Program-made: the position numbers and the translations under genes
Shown: one piece after another, positions 11,508 through 23,171 of the stretch
Layout: every line of letters starts with the position of its first letter
How positions within the stretch are numbered: position 1 is the first letter of the stretch
From: Echeneis naucrates
Taxonomy: Eukaryota; Chordata; Actinopteri; Carangiformes; Echeneidae
Assembly (NCBI RefSeq): GCF_900963305.1
Contig: NC_042531.1
Location: 2,107,872-2,171,871, forward strand
Direction of reading: 5' to 3'
DNA length: 64,000 bases
Notes under the pieces: generated by a model
Seen by the model: only the letters and a program-made list of their open reading frames with translations
Database searches by the model: none
Told to the model about the DNA's origin: nothing

Positions 11508-11988
11508 CTGTCACAGATTACTTTGTGGTCCTCTTTCGGTCCTTTCAGATTATGCACATCGATGGCAACATCATGTGTCTCCTGTATCAGGATCTGTTGT
11601 ATGTGGTCACCTCGGCCTCTGTAGGAACCATGGTGCTCATATCTGCTGACCGCAATGTGGCCATTTGCAATCCTCTGCATTACCCCATGAATGTGACGCA
11701 GATGTCTTGTTGTGTAAGATGACTTTGATTGCCGAAAAAGTCCCCTAAAATTAAAATGTATTATTTTAGGTGACAGGATCTGTATCTGTCTGATGGATCT
11801 GGTCTGTAGCCTTACAGAGTCTGATCCTGAAGGACAACCTGAAGCAGCCTGGCAGATATAACTCCGGTGACTGAGAGTGTATCCTCAGGATTAATGACAT
11901 CGCTGGACTTGTTGACCTCACTTTGACCTTCATTGTTCCCGTCTCCATTATTGTCACTCTGTATGTCAGAGTATTTGTAGATGTAGAA
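11508..11988 (+). pseudogene. Diverged TAAR remnant, TM2-TM3 and ECL2-TM5
   Basis: First piece 11508-11722 reads TSASVGTMVLISADRNVAIC, with DRY changed to DRN. Second piece about 11770-11988 reads through GQPEA/ECL2 sequence with stops, then LTLTFIVPVSIIVTLYVRVF. The joint between A3 and this remnant lies near 11505, within TM4 codons, so the unit is a chimera of two paralogues. Confidence 0.75.
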
Positions 11989-12041
11989 CAATAATGCCAC
12001 CCCACAAAGCGCTGATAAAACTTAGATCATTTTAAAAATGA

Positions 12042-12049
12042 TGACGTCA
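12042..12049. promoter_or_regulatory. CRE palindrome, -194 from the ATG of gene A4
   Basis: TGACGTCA in the same surrounding sequence as at 5353. Decayed units A3 and A5 also keep it, at 8078-8085 and 14408-14415. Confidence 0.55.
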
Positions 12050-12235
12050 ACAAGGCCGATAGTTGGGGCCTTCCCTCCTTAAACTTCTGTATTCCTGTTG
12101 TAAAGGAAGGAGGAGGGACTTCAGCTGAGACACAACAGGAACCAGTGGCTGACGTGGAGCAAAGAGATAAATCAGCTGGATGTGTGAGAGGTTTGGTCAG
12201 AAATCTGGAGGAGCTCCAGCAGCTTCTCCTCTCTG

Positions 12236-13242
12236 ATGATGGAGAGCCTGGAGGAGACTGAACTCTGCTTTCCACAGCTCCTCAACTCCTCCTGCAGGAA
12301 ACCGAAGCGCTCGGAGACGGAGGCCGTGCTCGTCTACATCCTGCTGTCGTCCATCTCCGTGCTCACCGCAGCTCTCAACCTGCTGGTCATCATCTCCATC
12401 TCACACTTCAAGTAGTTGACACATTTCCTCTTTTTCAGCAAAATATGTCATTGATTTATGATTTCAGATGATGTTTATGTGTGATTATAAATGTCACATA
12501 TTGTAACAACAATAGTGTGATGTTCCTCCTTTAATCCAGGCAGCTGCAGACCCCCACCAACCTCCTCCTCTTGTCTCTGGCAGTCTCAGATTTCTTTGTG
12601 GGCCTCGTCACGTGCTTTCAGATCCTCCTCTCAGACGGCTGCTGGATCCTCAGTGACTGCACTTGTACTCTGTCTGTTCTTTTGGACTACACCATCACCT
12701 CGGCCTCAGTGGGAACTATGGTCCTCATATCTGTCGACCGCTACGTGGCCATTTGTGACCCCCTGCGTTACTCTGACAAAGTGACTGTAAGAGGAGTCGT
12801 GGTCTGTTCTGGTCTGTGTTGGGTCTGCTCTCTGCTGTACAACAGCGTTGTAATGAAGGAGAACATCGTACAGCCAGGCCGGTACAACTCCTGCTCCGGA
12901 GAGTGTGTGATTGTCATCAACTACATCGCAGGAGTCATCGATGTCATGTTGACCTTCATCGGTCCGGTGTCCGTCATCATTGTCCTGTATCTGAGAGTGT
13001 TTGTGGTGGCCGTGGTTGTGTTTCTGATGTGTCTTTGTCCATATTATTGCTCTACTCTTACAAGCCAGAGCACTTCGTTTAGCGCCACCACCGTCCCCTT
13101 AGAGAGCTGGTTGTTTTACTTTAACTCCTGTCTGAACCCCATCATTTATGCTTTCTGTTATCCCTGGTTTATGAAATCTGTCAAACTCATTGTCACATTG
13201 AAGATACTGAGGTCGGACTCCAGTGAGACCAGAATACTGTAG
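12236..13242 (+). CDS. TAAR, subfamily A, with loop 3/TM6 deletion (A4)
   Basis: Exon 1 is 12236-12411, exon 2 is 12540-13242, with a 128-bp GT-AG intron and 292 aa. It matches gene A2 except for an in-frame loss of 31 codons: the frame passes from VFVVAV directly to VVFLMCLCPYYC near 13013, removing intracellular loop 3 and the cytoplasmic start of TM6. That segment contacts the G protein in class A receptors, so coupling is probably lost although the reading frame is open. Both aspartates (3.32 and 5.42), DRY and NPxxY remain. It may be a recent pseudogene or a non-signalling receptor; I favour the former. Confidence 0.85.
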
Positions 13243-13964
13243 AGAGAGATGTTTACTAATTCAAAAGTCTGAACGCATGTTAAATATGTTCTGCAGCAGC
13301 TTCAAGTCTGCCAAAAATGATGTGATGACATGTTATATTATTATAACTGCTTTAAGTTCAACAGTCAGTGTCTGCTCATGCAGCAGCCTCCACAGAAACA
13401 CATATAATAAACATTTATATTTGCTTACAATAAAATATTGTTGTATTATATGACAGTTGAACACAATTTGTCATAAACATCATAACTTTGTTGTTGTGTA
13501 CTGCTGATAAACTGTGATTTAATGTCTCTGTAAAGTTTTTGTCTGATCAAACTAGCTAGAGCTCATTACGTAATGTTGATTATTAATAGACTGCACTGAT
13601 TACTCCCTTTGTGTGTTATTAAATCAGAAAACTAAACAGAGTTCACTTTCTCCGCAGCACAAACACAAACACATATTGTTGCAGCACCCGCGGCCTCTGG
13701 ACGCTGAACAGGTCTGAGTGTCGGCCAATTATCTGCAGCTGATAACTGTGTATCTCTGTGGACGAGAAGGTTTTCACACCTCCTCAGTGCAATCAAAGCC
13801 GTTAAGGAAAGAAGACAACATGACGCGTTGTCTTCGTATCAAAACACAAAGTTATCACTGTCATTGAATAAGCCACCGAAGTAAATAGAAACAATTTTGT
13901 TGACCTCTTGAACTTTCTGATGTAACCTCAGATCATGAAAAATGAGCTGCTTTTCATCCAAGCT

Positions 13965-14350
13965 GTTTCACTTTCAGCCCGTGTTGATTTACGTTCCGCT
14001 GTCGTCCATCTCCTTACTCACTGTGTCTCTGAGCCTGCTGCTCATCATCTCTATTCCCCACGTCAAGCACCAAACATCCCTTCAGTCATTAATCAAAGTG
14101 TGAGATAGTGATTAAAAGCCTGTGGTGAAATTATAATCAGCTGATTTTAAACACTGAGAAAATGTGTTTTTTCTCCTTTCTTGGATTGTCACTTTGCTTG
14201 GTTCTGGATTGAAATTAATTTTATATCAGAAGTCAGGAGTGTATCCTCAGGATTAACGACATCGCTGGACATGTTGACTTCACTTTGACCTTCATTGATC
14301 CCGTCTCCATTATTGTCACTCTTTATGTCAGAGTATTTGTAGATGTTATC
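13965..14350 (+). pseudogene. Diverged TAAR remnant, TM1 then TM5
   Basis: A TM1 piece (about 13980-14060, VYVPLSSISLLT-like) is followed by sequence without TAAR content and a TM5 piece (about 14235-14350, TLTFIDPVSIIVTLYVRVF-like). The layout matches 7750-8016, so the two units descend from one duplication. Confidence 0.65.
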
Positions 14351-14579
14351 AACAATAATTCCACCCCACAAAGCGCTGATAAAACTTACAGATCATTTTA
14401 AGAATGATGACGTCAACAAGGCTGATAGTTGGGGCCTTCCCTCCTTAAACTTCTGTATTCCTGTTGTAAAGGAAGGGGGAGGGACTTCAGCTGAGACAGC
14501 AAATTATTGGATTGATTTATGATTTCAGATGATGTTAACCTGATAACGACAATAGTGTGACGTTCCTCCTTTAATCCAG

Positions 14580-17262
14580 GCAGCTGCAGACCCCCACCAA
14601 CCTCCTCCTCTTGTCTCTGGCAGTCTCAGATTTCTTCGTGGGCCTCCTCATGTGCTTTCAGATCCTCCTCTCAGATGGCTGCTGGATCCTCAGTGACTGC
14701 ACTTGTACTCTGTCTGTTCTTTTGGATTACATCATCACCTCGGCCTCAGTGGGAACTATGGTCCTCATATCTGTCGACCGCTACGTGGCCATTTGTGACC
14801 CCCTGCGTCATCATCATCTTCATCCTCTTATGTGGGCCAGTGTGGAGTTATAATCTCCCCACCTGGTCCTTGTTCTTCTCCGTGGCCTCCTCCAGCTGGA
14901 CATGCGAGGAACGCCTCTCTTGGGAGGATGGCCGAGCTTCTCACCCTATCTCTAAGGGAGAATCCAGCCGATATCATTCTTTCAGTCATGATCCATCGCT
15001 CATGACCATAGGTGAGGGCAGGAACAAAAACTGAACAGTAGATAGGCGCTTTGCCTTCTGGCTCAGCTCCCTCTTTGTTCCAATCGTGCGGTAGAGCGAA
15101 CGCAACACCGTCCCTGCTGCTCCGATTCTCCAGCCAATCTCATGCTCCATTTTACCCTCACTCATGAACAAGACCCCGAGATAGTTGAACTCCTTCACTT
15201 GGGGTAAGGACTCATTCCCTACTTGGAATACGCAGTCCACCGGTTTCCTGCTAAGGACCATGGCCTCCGATTTAGAGGTGCTGATCCTCATCCCAGCTGC
15301 TTCACGCTCGGCTGCACACTTGTCTTGTGAGCACTGGAGGTCACAGACCGATGGAGCCAATAGGACCACATCATCCACAAAAAGCCAGGATGTAACCCTC
15401 AGCTCCCCAAACTGCAGCCCTCCTCCCCCATGACTACGCCTCGATATCCTGTCCATGAAAATCTCAAACAGCATTGGTGAAAAAGTACAGCCCTGGCGGA
15501 GGCCAACCGCCACCGGAAACAAGTCTGACTTATTACCGAGAACTCAGACACAGCTCTCGTTTTGGGAATACAGGGATTGGATGGCCCGCCCTCAGAAGAG
15601 ACCCCCTCACCCCATACTCCCACAACATCTTCAGGGGAACCTGCTCGTACGCCTTCTCCAGGTCTACAAAACACATGTAGACTGGATGGGCATACTTCCA
15701 GGCCCCCTCCGGGATACATGCAAGAGTAAAGATCTGGTATGTTGTTCCACGACCAGGACGGAATCCGCATTGTTCCTCTTCAATCTGATGTTCGACAATC
15801 GGCCAGACCCTCCTTTCCAGCACCTTGGAGTAGACTTTCCCAGGGAGGCTGAAGAGTGTGATGCCCTGGTAATTGGCACACATCCTCTGGTCCCCCTTTT
15901 TAAACAAGGGAACCACCACCCCGGTCTGCCACTCTTTTGGCACTGCCCCAGACTTCCACGCAATGTTGAACGACGACAGCCCCTCAACACCCAGAGCCTT
16001 CAGCATTTTCGGATGGATCTTATCAATCCCCGGGGCTTTGCCACTGTGGAGTTGTTCAACTACCTCAGTGACCTCCTCGCGGGAGATCGACACTGATCCT
16101 CCATTATCCTCCAGCTCTGCCTCCACCCCAGAGGACATACAAGTTGGATTCAGGAGTTCCTCAAAGTGCTCTTTCCACCGTCCGACTCCCTCCTCAGTCG
16201 AGGTCAACAGTGACCCATTCTTACCATGAATGGCTTGGATGGTCCCCCGTGATCCACTCCTGAAATGCCGAGCGGTTGTCCAGAAACACCTTGGTGCCTC
16301 CCAAAAGTCCTTCTCCATGTGTTCTCCGAACTCCTCCCACACCCGCAGCTTTGCCTCCCTCACTGCTGAGGCTGCAGCCCTTCGGGCCTGTCTGTACCTT
16401 GCAATCGCCTCATGAGTCTCCAGGGTTAACATAGCCCTGACGGGCCCTCCTGCCATGCCTGGCTCACGAAGGGGGCTCCAGGCTTCCTCCAGGCATGGTC
16501 ACGATTTTCTTTCCTCACTGTTTCATGGGGTCTTTTTGAACCACTGTTTGTCTGGCCCCTCATCTGGTACCAATTTGCCCTCGGAGACCCTACTAGGGGC
16601 ACTTGGCTCCAGACAACAGAGATCCCAGTTTCATTGTGGCACAAAAAACCTCCCCACAATGATAAGGTGATGGATCTCCGGGGAGAACCCTGCGTTACTC
16701 TGACAAAGTGACTGTGAGAGGAGTCGTGGTCTGTTCTGGTCTGTGTTGGGTCTGCTCTCTGCTGTACAACAGCGTTGTAATGAAGGAGAACATCACACAG
16801 CCAGGCCGGTACAACTCCTGCTCCGGAGAGTGTGTGATTGTCATCAACAACATCGCAGGAGTCATCGATGTCATTTTGACCTTCATCGGTCCGGTGTCCG
16901 TCATCATTGTCCTGTATCTGAGAGTGTTTGTGGTGGCCGTCTCTCAAGCTCGAGCCATGCGCTCTCAACGTTCTGGGACTTTTCTGGCTAAGAAGTCTGA
17001 GCTGAAAGCAGCCAAGACTCTCGGTGTTGTCGTGGTTGTGTTTCTGATGTGTCTTTGTCCATATTACTGCTCCAGTCTTACGAGCCAGAGCAACTCGTTT
17101 AGCTTCACCACCTTCCCCTTAGAGAGCTGGTTGTTTTACTTTCACTCCTGTCTGAACCCCATCATTTATGCTTTCTGTTATCCCTGGTTTATGAAATCTG
17201 TCAAACTCATTGTCACATTGAAGATACTGAGGTCGGACTCCAGTGAGACCAGAATACTGTAG
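14580..17262 (+). pseudogene. TAAR pseudogene split by Rex3, exon 1 lost (A5)
   Basis: Exon 2 starts at 14580, is intact to CDPLR, is interrupted by Rex3 between the CCCTGCGT repeats (14801-14808 and 16688-16695), then continues in frame to the normal stop at 17262. Exon 1 is absent, with the same promoter-to-intron joint as in A3. Apart from the LINE, exon 2 is well preserved (NPIIY, WF, TRIL end). Confidence 0.88.
14809..16687 (-). mobile_element. Rex3 (RTE-clade) LINE, internally deleted copy 3
   Basis: Same insertion point, orientation and target duplication as copy 2. About 1.1 kb covering the endonuclease region is missing, with the joint near 16440. It shares with copy 1 a small deletion in the RT region (near 15968 here and 503 there) that copy 2 lacks, and both keep a segment near 15530-15585 that copy 2 has lost. 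Copies 1 and 3 are therefore closest relatives. Confidence 0.88.
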
Positions 17263-17639
17263 AGAGAGATGTTTACTAATTCAAAAGTCTGAACGCATGT
17301 TAAATATGTTCTGCAGCAGCTTCAAGTCTGCCAAAAATGATGTGATGACATGTTATATTATTATAACTGCTTTAAGTTCAACAGTCAGTGTCTGCTCATG
17401 CAGCAGCCTCCACAGAAACACATATAATAAACATTTATTTTTCTTATAATAAAAGATTGTTGTATGATATAACAGTTGAACACAATTTGTCATAAACATC
17501 CTAACTTTGCTGTTGTGTACTGCTGATAAATTGTTATTTAATGTCTCTGTCAAATTTTTGTCTGATCAAACTAGCTTGAGCTCATTACGTAATGTTGATT
17601 ATTAATAGACTGCACTGATTACTCCCTTTGTGTGCCCCT

Positions 17640-17880
17640 AAAATTAAAATGTATTATTTTAGGTGACAGGATCTGTATCTGTCTGATGGATCTGGTCTTT
17701 AGCCTTACAGAGTCTGATCCTGAAGGACAACCTGAAGCAGCCTGGCAAACATAACTCCGGTGACTGAGAGTGTATCCTCAGGATTAACGACATCGCTGGA
17801 CTTATTGACCTCACTTTGACCTTCATTGTTCCCGTCTCCATTATTGTCACTCTGTATGTCAGAGTATTTGTAGATGTTAT
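17640..17880 (+). pseudogene. Diverged TAAR remnant, ECL2-TM5
   Basis: Contains the ECL2-like KQPGK region with stops, then LTLTFIVPVSIIVTLYVRVF, and ends about 60 bp before the CRE of gene A6. It matches 11760-11985 almost base for base. Confidence 0.7.
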
Positions 17881-17938
17881 CAACAATAATGCCACCCCAC
17901 AAAGCGCTGATAAAACTTACAGATCATTTTAAAAATGA

Positions 17939-17946
17939 TGACGTCA
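17939..17946. promoter_or_regulatory. CRE palindrome, -194 from the ATG of gene A6
   Basis: TGACGTCA in the conserved subfamily A promoter context. Confidence 0.55.
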
Positions 17947-18132
17947 ACAAGGCCGATAGTTGGGGCCTTCCCTCCTTAAACTTCTGTATTCCTGTTGTAA
18001 AGGAAGGAGGAGGGACTTCAGCTGAGACACAACAGGAACCAGTGGCTGACGTGGAGCAAAGAGATAAATCAGCTGGATGTGTGAGAGGTTTGGTCAGAAA
18101 TCTGGATGAGCTCCAGCAGCTTCTCCTCTCTG

Positions 18133-19226
18133 ATGATGGAGAGCCTGGAGGAGACTGAACTCTGCTTTCCACAGCTCCTCAACTCCTCCTGCAGGAAGCC
18201 GAAGCGCTCGGAGACCGAGGCCGTGCTCGTCTACATCCTGCTGTCGTCCATCTCCGTGCTCACCGCAGCTCTCAACCTGCTGGTCATCATCTCCATCTCA
18301 CACTTCAAGTAGTTAACACATTTCCTCTTTTTCAGCAAAATATGTCATTGATTTATGATTTCAGATGATGTTTATGTGTGATTATAAATGTCATATATTG
18401 TAACAACAATAGTGTGATGTTCCTCCTTTAATCCAGGCAGCTGCAGACCCCCACCAACCTCCTCCTCTTGTCTCTAGCAGTCTCAGATTTCTTTGTGGGC
18501 CTCCTCATGGGCTTTCAGATCCTCCTCTCAGACGGCTGTTGGATCCTCAGTGACTGCACTTGTACTCTGTATGGTGTTTTGGACTACACCATCACCTCGG
18601 CCTCAGTGGGAACTATGGTCCTCATATCTGTCGACCGCTACGTGGCCATTTGCGACCCCCTGCGTTATTCTGACAAAGTGACTGTAAGAGGAGTCGTGGT
18701 CTGTGCTGGTCTGTGTTGGGTCTGCTCTCTGCTGTACAACAGCGTTGTAATGAACATCGTACAGCCAGACCGGTACAACTCCTGCTCCGGAGAGTGTGTG
18801 ATTGTCATCAACTACATCGCAGGAGTCATCGATGTCATGTTGACCTTCATCGGTCCGGTGTCCGTCATCATTGTCCTGTATCTGAGAGTGTTTGTGGTGG
18901 CCGTCTCTCAAGCTCGAGCCATGCGCTCTCAACGTTCTGGGACTTTTCTGGCTAAGAAGTCTGAGCTGAAAGCAGCCAAGACTCTCGGTGTTGTCGTGGT
19001 TGTGTTTCTGATGTGTCTTTGTCCATATTACTGTTCCACTCTTACGAGCCAGAGCTCCTGGTTTAGCGTCACCACCGTCCACATAGAGACCTGGTTGTTT
19101 TACTTAAACTCCTCTCTGAACCCCATCATTTATGCTTTCTGTTATCCCTGGTTTATGAAATCTGTCAAACTCATTGTCACATTGAAGATACTGAGGTCGG
19201 ACTCCAGTGAGACCAGCATACTGTAG
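18133..19226 (+). CDS. Trace amine-associated receptor, subfamily A (A6)
   Basis: Exon 1 is 18133-18308, exon 2 is 18437-19226, with a 128-bp GT-AG intron and 321 aa. It lacks two codons in ECL2 relative to A2 (VVMNIVQPDRYN instead of VVMKENITQPGRYN). It keeps Asp3.32 (CTLYGVLDY), Asp5.42, DRY, CSGEC in ECL2 and NPIIY. The TM6/ECL3 stretch (SSWFSVTTVHIETWLFYLNS) differs from A2, and shares VHIE with A7. The tail ends TSIL instead of TRIL. No defects seen. Confidence 0.93.
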
Positions 19227-19691
19227 AGAGAGATGTTTACTAATTCAAAAGTCTGAACGCATGTTAAATATGTTCTGCAGCAGCTTCAAGTCCGCCAAAA
19301 ATGATGTGATGACATGTTATATTATTATAACTGCTTTAAGTTCAACAGTCAGTGTCTGCTCATGCAGCAGCCTCCACAGAAACACATATAATAAACATTT
19401 ATTTTTGCTTACAATAAAATATTGTTGTATGATATGACAGTTGAACACAATTTGTCATAAACATCATAACTTTGTTGTTGTGTACTGCCGATAAATTGTC
19501 ATTTAATGTCTCTGTAAAGTTTTTGTCTGATCAAACTTATCTTTGAACTCATGACGTAATGTTAAATAACAGAGTGCACTCATTACTCCCATTGAGTGTT
19601 ATTAAATCAGAAAACTAAACAGAGTTCACTTTCTCCGCAACACAAACACAAACACATGTTGTTATAGCACCCGCGGCCTCTGGACGCTGAA

Positions 19692-21330
19692 CACAGGGGT
19701 ATTCCACAAAGCGGGTTATGTGAAAACTTTGAGTATGTTCACCCTGAGATTAGAGAACCTCGTTCAATATAACCTGCTCACTGTCAGGTTTTCTTTCAGA
19801 AACCCAGAGTTTCTACCTGTCTCCTCCCACACAAAGACAGCTGTTGGACATGGATTGCCCATTCATTCCCAATCTGATTGCTATCGAAGGCCAAGTAATT
19901 CGAAATGCTTTACCTGGCGAGAGATTAGATGTCCTGGCGTTTCCAGAGGAGTATCTGTCATTTATCTCAATAACATTCTCGGCCATACGTCACCAAACTC
20001 ACACACTGTGGAGGTGCGCTCACATCACAGCAAATGTTATGCGTGGCGCTAAGTTCTTTTTTTTTTCTCGTTTGTTTTATTTTTGCAAAAGGTAATTTTC
20101 TTGACAACATCAGTGATGCAGAGCACTTTGGAAAGGCAACAGTGTGTAGAGCTGTGAGAAAAGTAACTCTTGCACTGAAACGGCTGTTCTCAATGTTGGG
20201 AGTGTTCCCGGGACACAAACCTGTAAGAAACGTCAAAGAGGAATTCAACAGGATTTAGAAATTATATTCTATTATTTTAAATTAAATACATTCTGCTGCT
20301 CTCCCTGTGGCAGCAGACAGCGTTTCTTCATCATCATCCTCCTCCTGTGATGTTTCAGAATACGTCAAACAGCCATCTGAGGCCAGATCTGAGTCTGGAA
20401 TACTTACAGCTGTGCCAGGTGTTCAATAGTTTCAGTCGTGGGCTGAGCAACGCAGATGACAACATCCACAAATGTTGGGGGGGCAGAGATGTATAACAAT
20501 AAGTGTTAGAAATATAAGTTTTATTTTTTAAAAGACACAAGTGTGTACTTACATCTGATGTAAGTACTTGTGTCCTGGGGGTTGACCCCGGGTGACCTCA
20601 GCTCCTCAGCCTCTGTCAGAGGTGGCGGTGGCGGCTCTGCCTCCTTTCTGTTGGCTCAGCAGAATTCAAATGTTAATCTTTTTTTTTTTAATTAGTACAT
20701 TTTATTTCGTTTGTGTACACATTGTCACTTTTTGAATGACTTCAATAAAAATGGGTAAACATAGTATGATGTGTTCATCTACTCAGTGGGCTATTAAATG
20801 AGAAGAGTTAAAACGTTTTGTTAGGGGTTTAAATTAATATTTACTTTGTTTAATAGGTTAAGTCAATAAAAAAAAAAAAAACAAATCAAAATCAAAGTGA
20901 GGTAAGATCAGAGCCCAGCAAAAAATATCCTTTACCTTGTTGAATGATGTTTTGATATTTCCCTTCTCTCCTGGTGGACTGCACCTAAATGATGACCTGA
21001 TTTTATTCCCATTTGTATTTAGAACTGTAAGCTACGGTGTTTTACAGTTAAATGTAAAATCAATGGACGAGTCCATCCAAACTTACGCGTTGACTCGGGT
21101 AGTAATTTCTCCTCCTGCTGCAGCGGTGTTACATTTACGGTGAAACATGTTCATCCTCTCCATCGGCCTCAATTCAGACCTCCACCTCCACCAGGGTGAA
21201 ATAACTGGATCTTTTTTTTTTCTGTTGTCACGGTGACTCCATTGATGATGAATTTTGAAAGAGGTTGTGCACGCACGCAACTCAGATCAGCTGTTCTGGA
21301 ACCGGATACTCAGTTTGTTGAGCACCTCTC
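19692..21330 (+). mobile_element. PIF/Harbinger remnant (HARBI1-like), copy 2
   Basis: Near-identical to 2076-3706, at an offset of about 17.62 kb, with the same disrupted transposase frames (about 19853-20258: NILG, GKATVC, GHKPVRNVKEEF) and the same left end. It was duplicated with the surrounding TAAR unit and did not insert independently. Confidence 0.7.
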
Positions 21331-22835
21331 ATGTCGGAGTGTCGGCCAGTTATCTGCAGCTGATAACTGTGCACGAAAAGCAGCTCACCTTGAATGTCCG
21401 CACTCACGTATCCCATGGAAACGTACAGTGACGACACAGAGCGCGAAGAGCCGCCAGGATCTCTCCCCTTCACCTCGACTGTCCGACTACCGAACTAACG
21501 GGACAGTCTGAGCTACAAAGTCCGTGAAACGTTTTGCTTTGAGCGGACGGCAACTTGTAACTCGTTTCATATTAACGTTAGCAACACGCAGCTAGCGAAC
21601 GGCGCTATGCTAACAAGGCTAATCGCTAGCCACGATTAGCTACGAAATTTATTTAGAACTAAAACGGGCAGTTCAAGTTTAAACATCATCACACAGAACA
21701 CACGTTTACCTCTCATACATCCAATGGAACAACTAGCCGTCGATCCCAACGTTAGTCACCGACCGGCCACAGCTCCGGTTGGGCCCCGGGTCCCGGTCCA
21801 TCACTTTCGGATTGAGTATTAGCTTCAGACTCGACAGTCGGTAAGTTTTCTTTTCCTGGCGCGTTAAATTTGGGGAAACTTTGACCCGCCTGACGAGCTT
21901 CAGGTCACGACCTCCTTTTTTTTATGTTGATGACCATATTAGGCATCGAGCCGCTCAGGTGACGGTAACTATGGCGACCGGCAGCTGCTTCTGTAACGTT
22001 AGTCTTTGTAATTCCGTTTGGTCATAAAAACTTTAAAAAAGACTGCAGAGTCTGAGCTACCAAAAATAAGGACGATGGATGGATCAACTTCTTCAGGTTT
22101 TATCAGGCACCTGAAAATTCACCCGGATCGGTAACTTAGTTAAGTCACATTAACTCATATGGACGGTTAGCAAACATGTTTAGCTTAGCATCAGCTATGT
22201 AACGTTAACTTCGTTTGCTACCAGCTTTCTAACTGGGTATTTGAAAAGATGAGTAAGTGTTAGTTTGCTTGTCACACTTGTTTGCACTGAGTGACGTAGA
22301 CATAAGTTTTAACAGAAAACTCCGGTTACAGGCTTATTGTTGGCCACGTAACGGGAACGTTACAGGTTTACCAGGTTACCATTACACTGGATGATAGATG
22401 ACAGAACGTTCATTACGTAAAGAGGAGACATGAGACTTGACTTGGACTTGCAAAAAAGACTTGTTGTTTTTATAAATGAAGGAATTGGAATCTTTAAAAT
22501 CCTGACGTGTCCCGACTCCAGTCACAGCAGCTTATCTCAGTCTGTCCTCAAGCATTCAGGTGTTTTCCCTCAGGTGACGTCTTCGGTCTAAGTCCCGCCC
22601 CTTTACCTCAACAGATTAAGATTGGCTAAATATTAACGAAGTAATGGCAATCAAAGAAAAGCCAACAATGACTGACATTCTGCATTAGAACAAGATAGGC
22701 TGTAAACTTAGCAAAAAGTCAATCAAGTACGCGCTAAATAAACCATGCCCATTAATGAACTGGCATTAAATAGCGCTTTTAAAGTTGTACACATTTATTT
22801 ATTGTAAACCACAATGAAATTAACTTAAGCATATT
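21331..22835. other. Intergenic CpG-rich segment, duplicate of 3707-5210
   Basis: Same promoter-like CpG/GTTAGC block with a GTAAGT donor near 21841, followed by AT-rich spacer. No gene is supported. Confidence 0.4.
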
Positions 22836-22977
22836 TATAGAATGTGATGCAATCTTATTTATCTTATGAACTGATAGTCCATAGCTCACAGTATTCACTG
22901 GGCTACATGCAGATGTTATCAACAATAATTCCACCCCACAAAGCGCTGATAAAACTTACAGATCATTTTAAAAATGA

Positions 22978-22985
22978 TGACGTCA
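22978..22985. promoter_or_regulatory. CRE palindrome, -194 from the ATG of gene A7
   Basis: TGACGTCA in the conserved subfamily A promoter context. Confidence 0.55.
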
Positions 22986-23171
22986 ACAAGGCCGATAGTT
23001 GGGGCCTTCCCTCCTTAAACTTCTGTATTCCTGTTGTAAAGGAAGGAGGAGGGACTTCAGCTGAGACACAACAGGAACCAGTGGCTGACGTGGAGCAAAG
23101 AGATAAATCAGCTGGATGTGTGAGAGGTTTGGTCAGAAATCTGGAGGAGCTCCAGCAGCTTCTCCTCTCTG

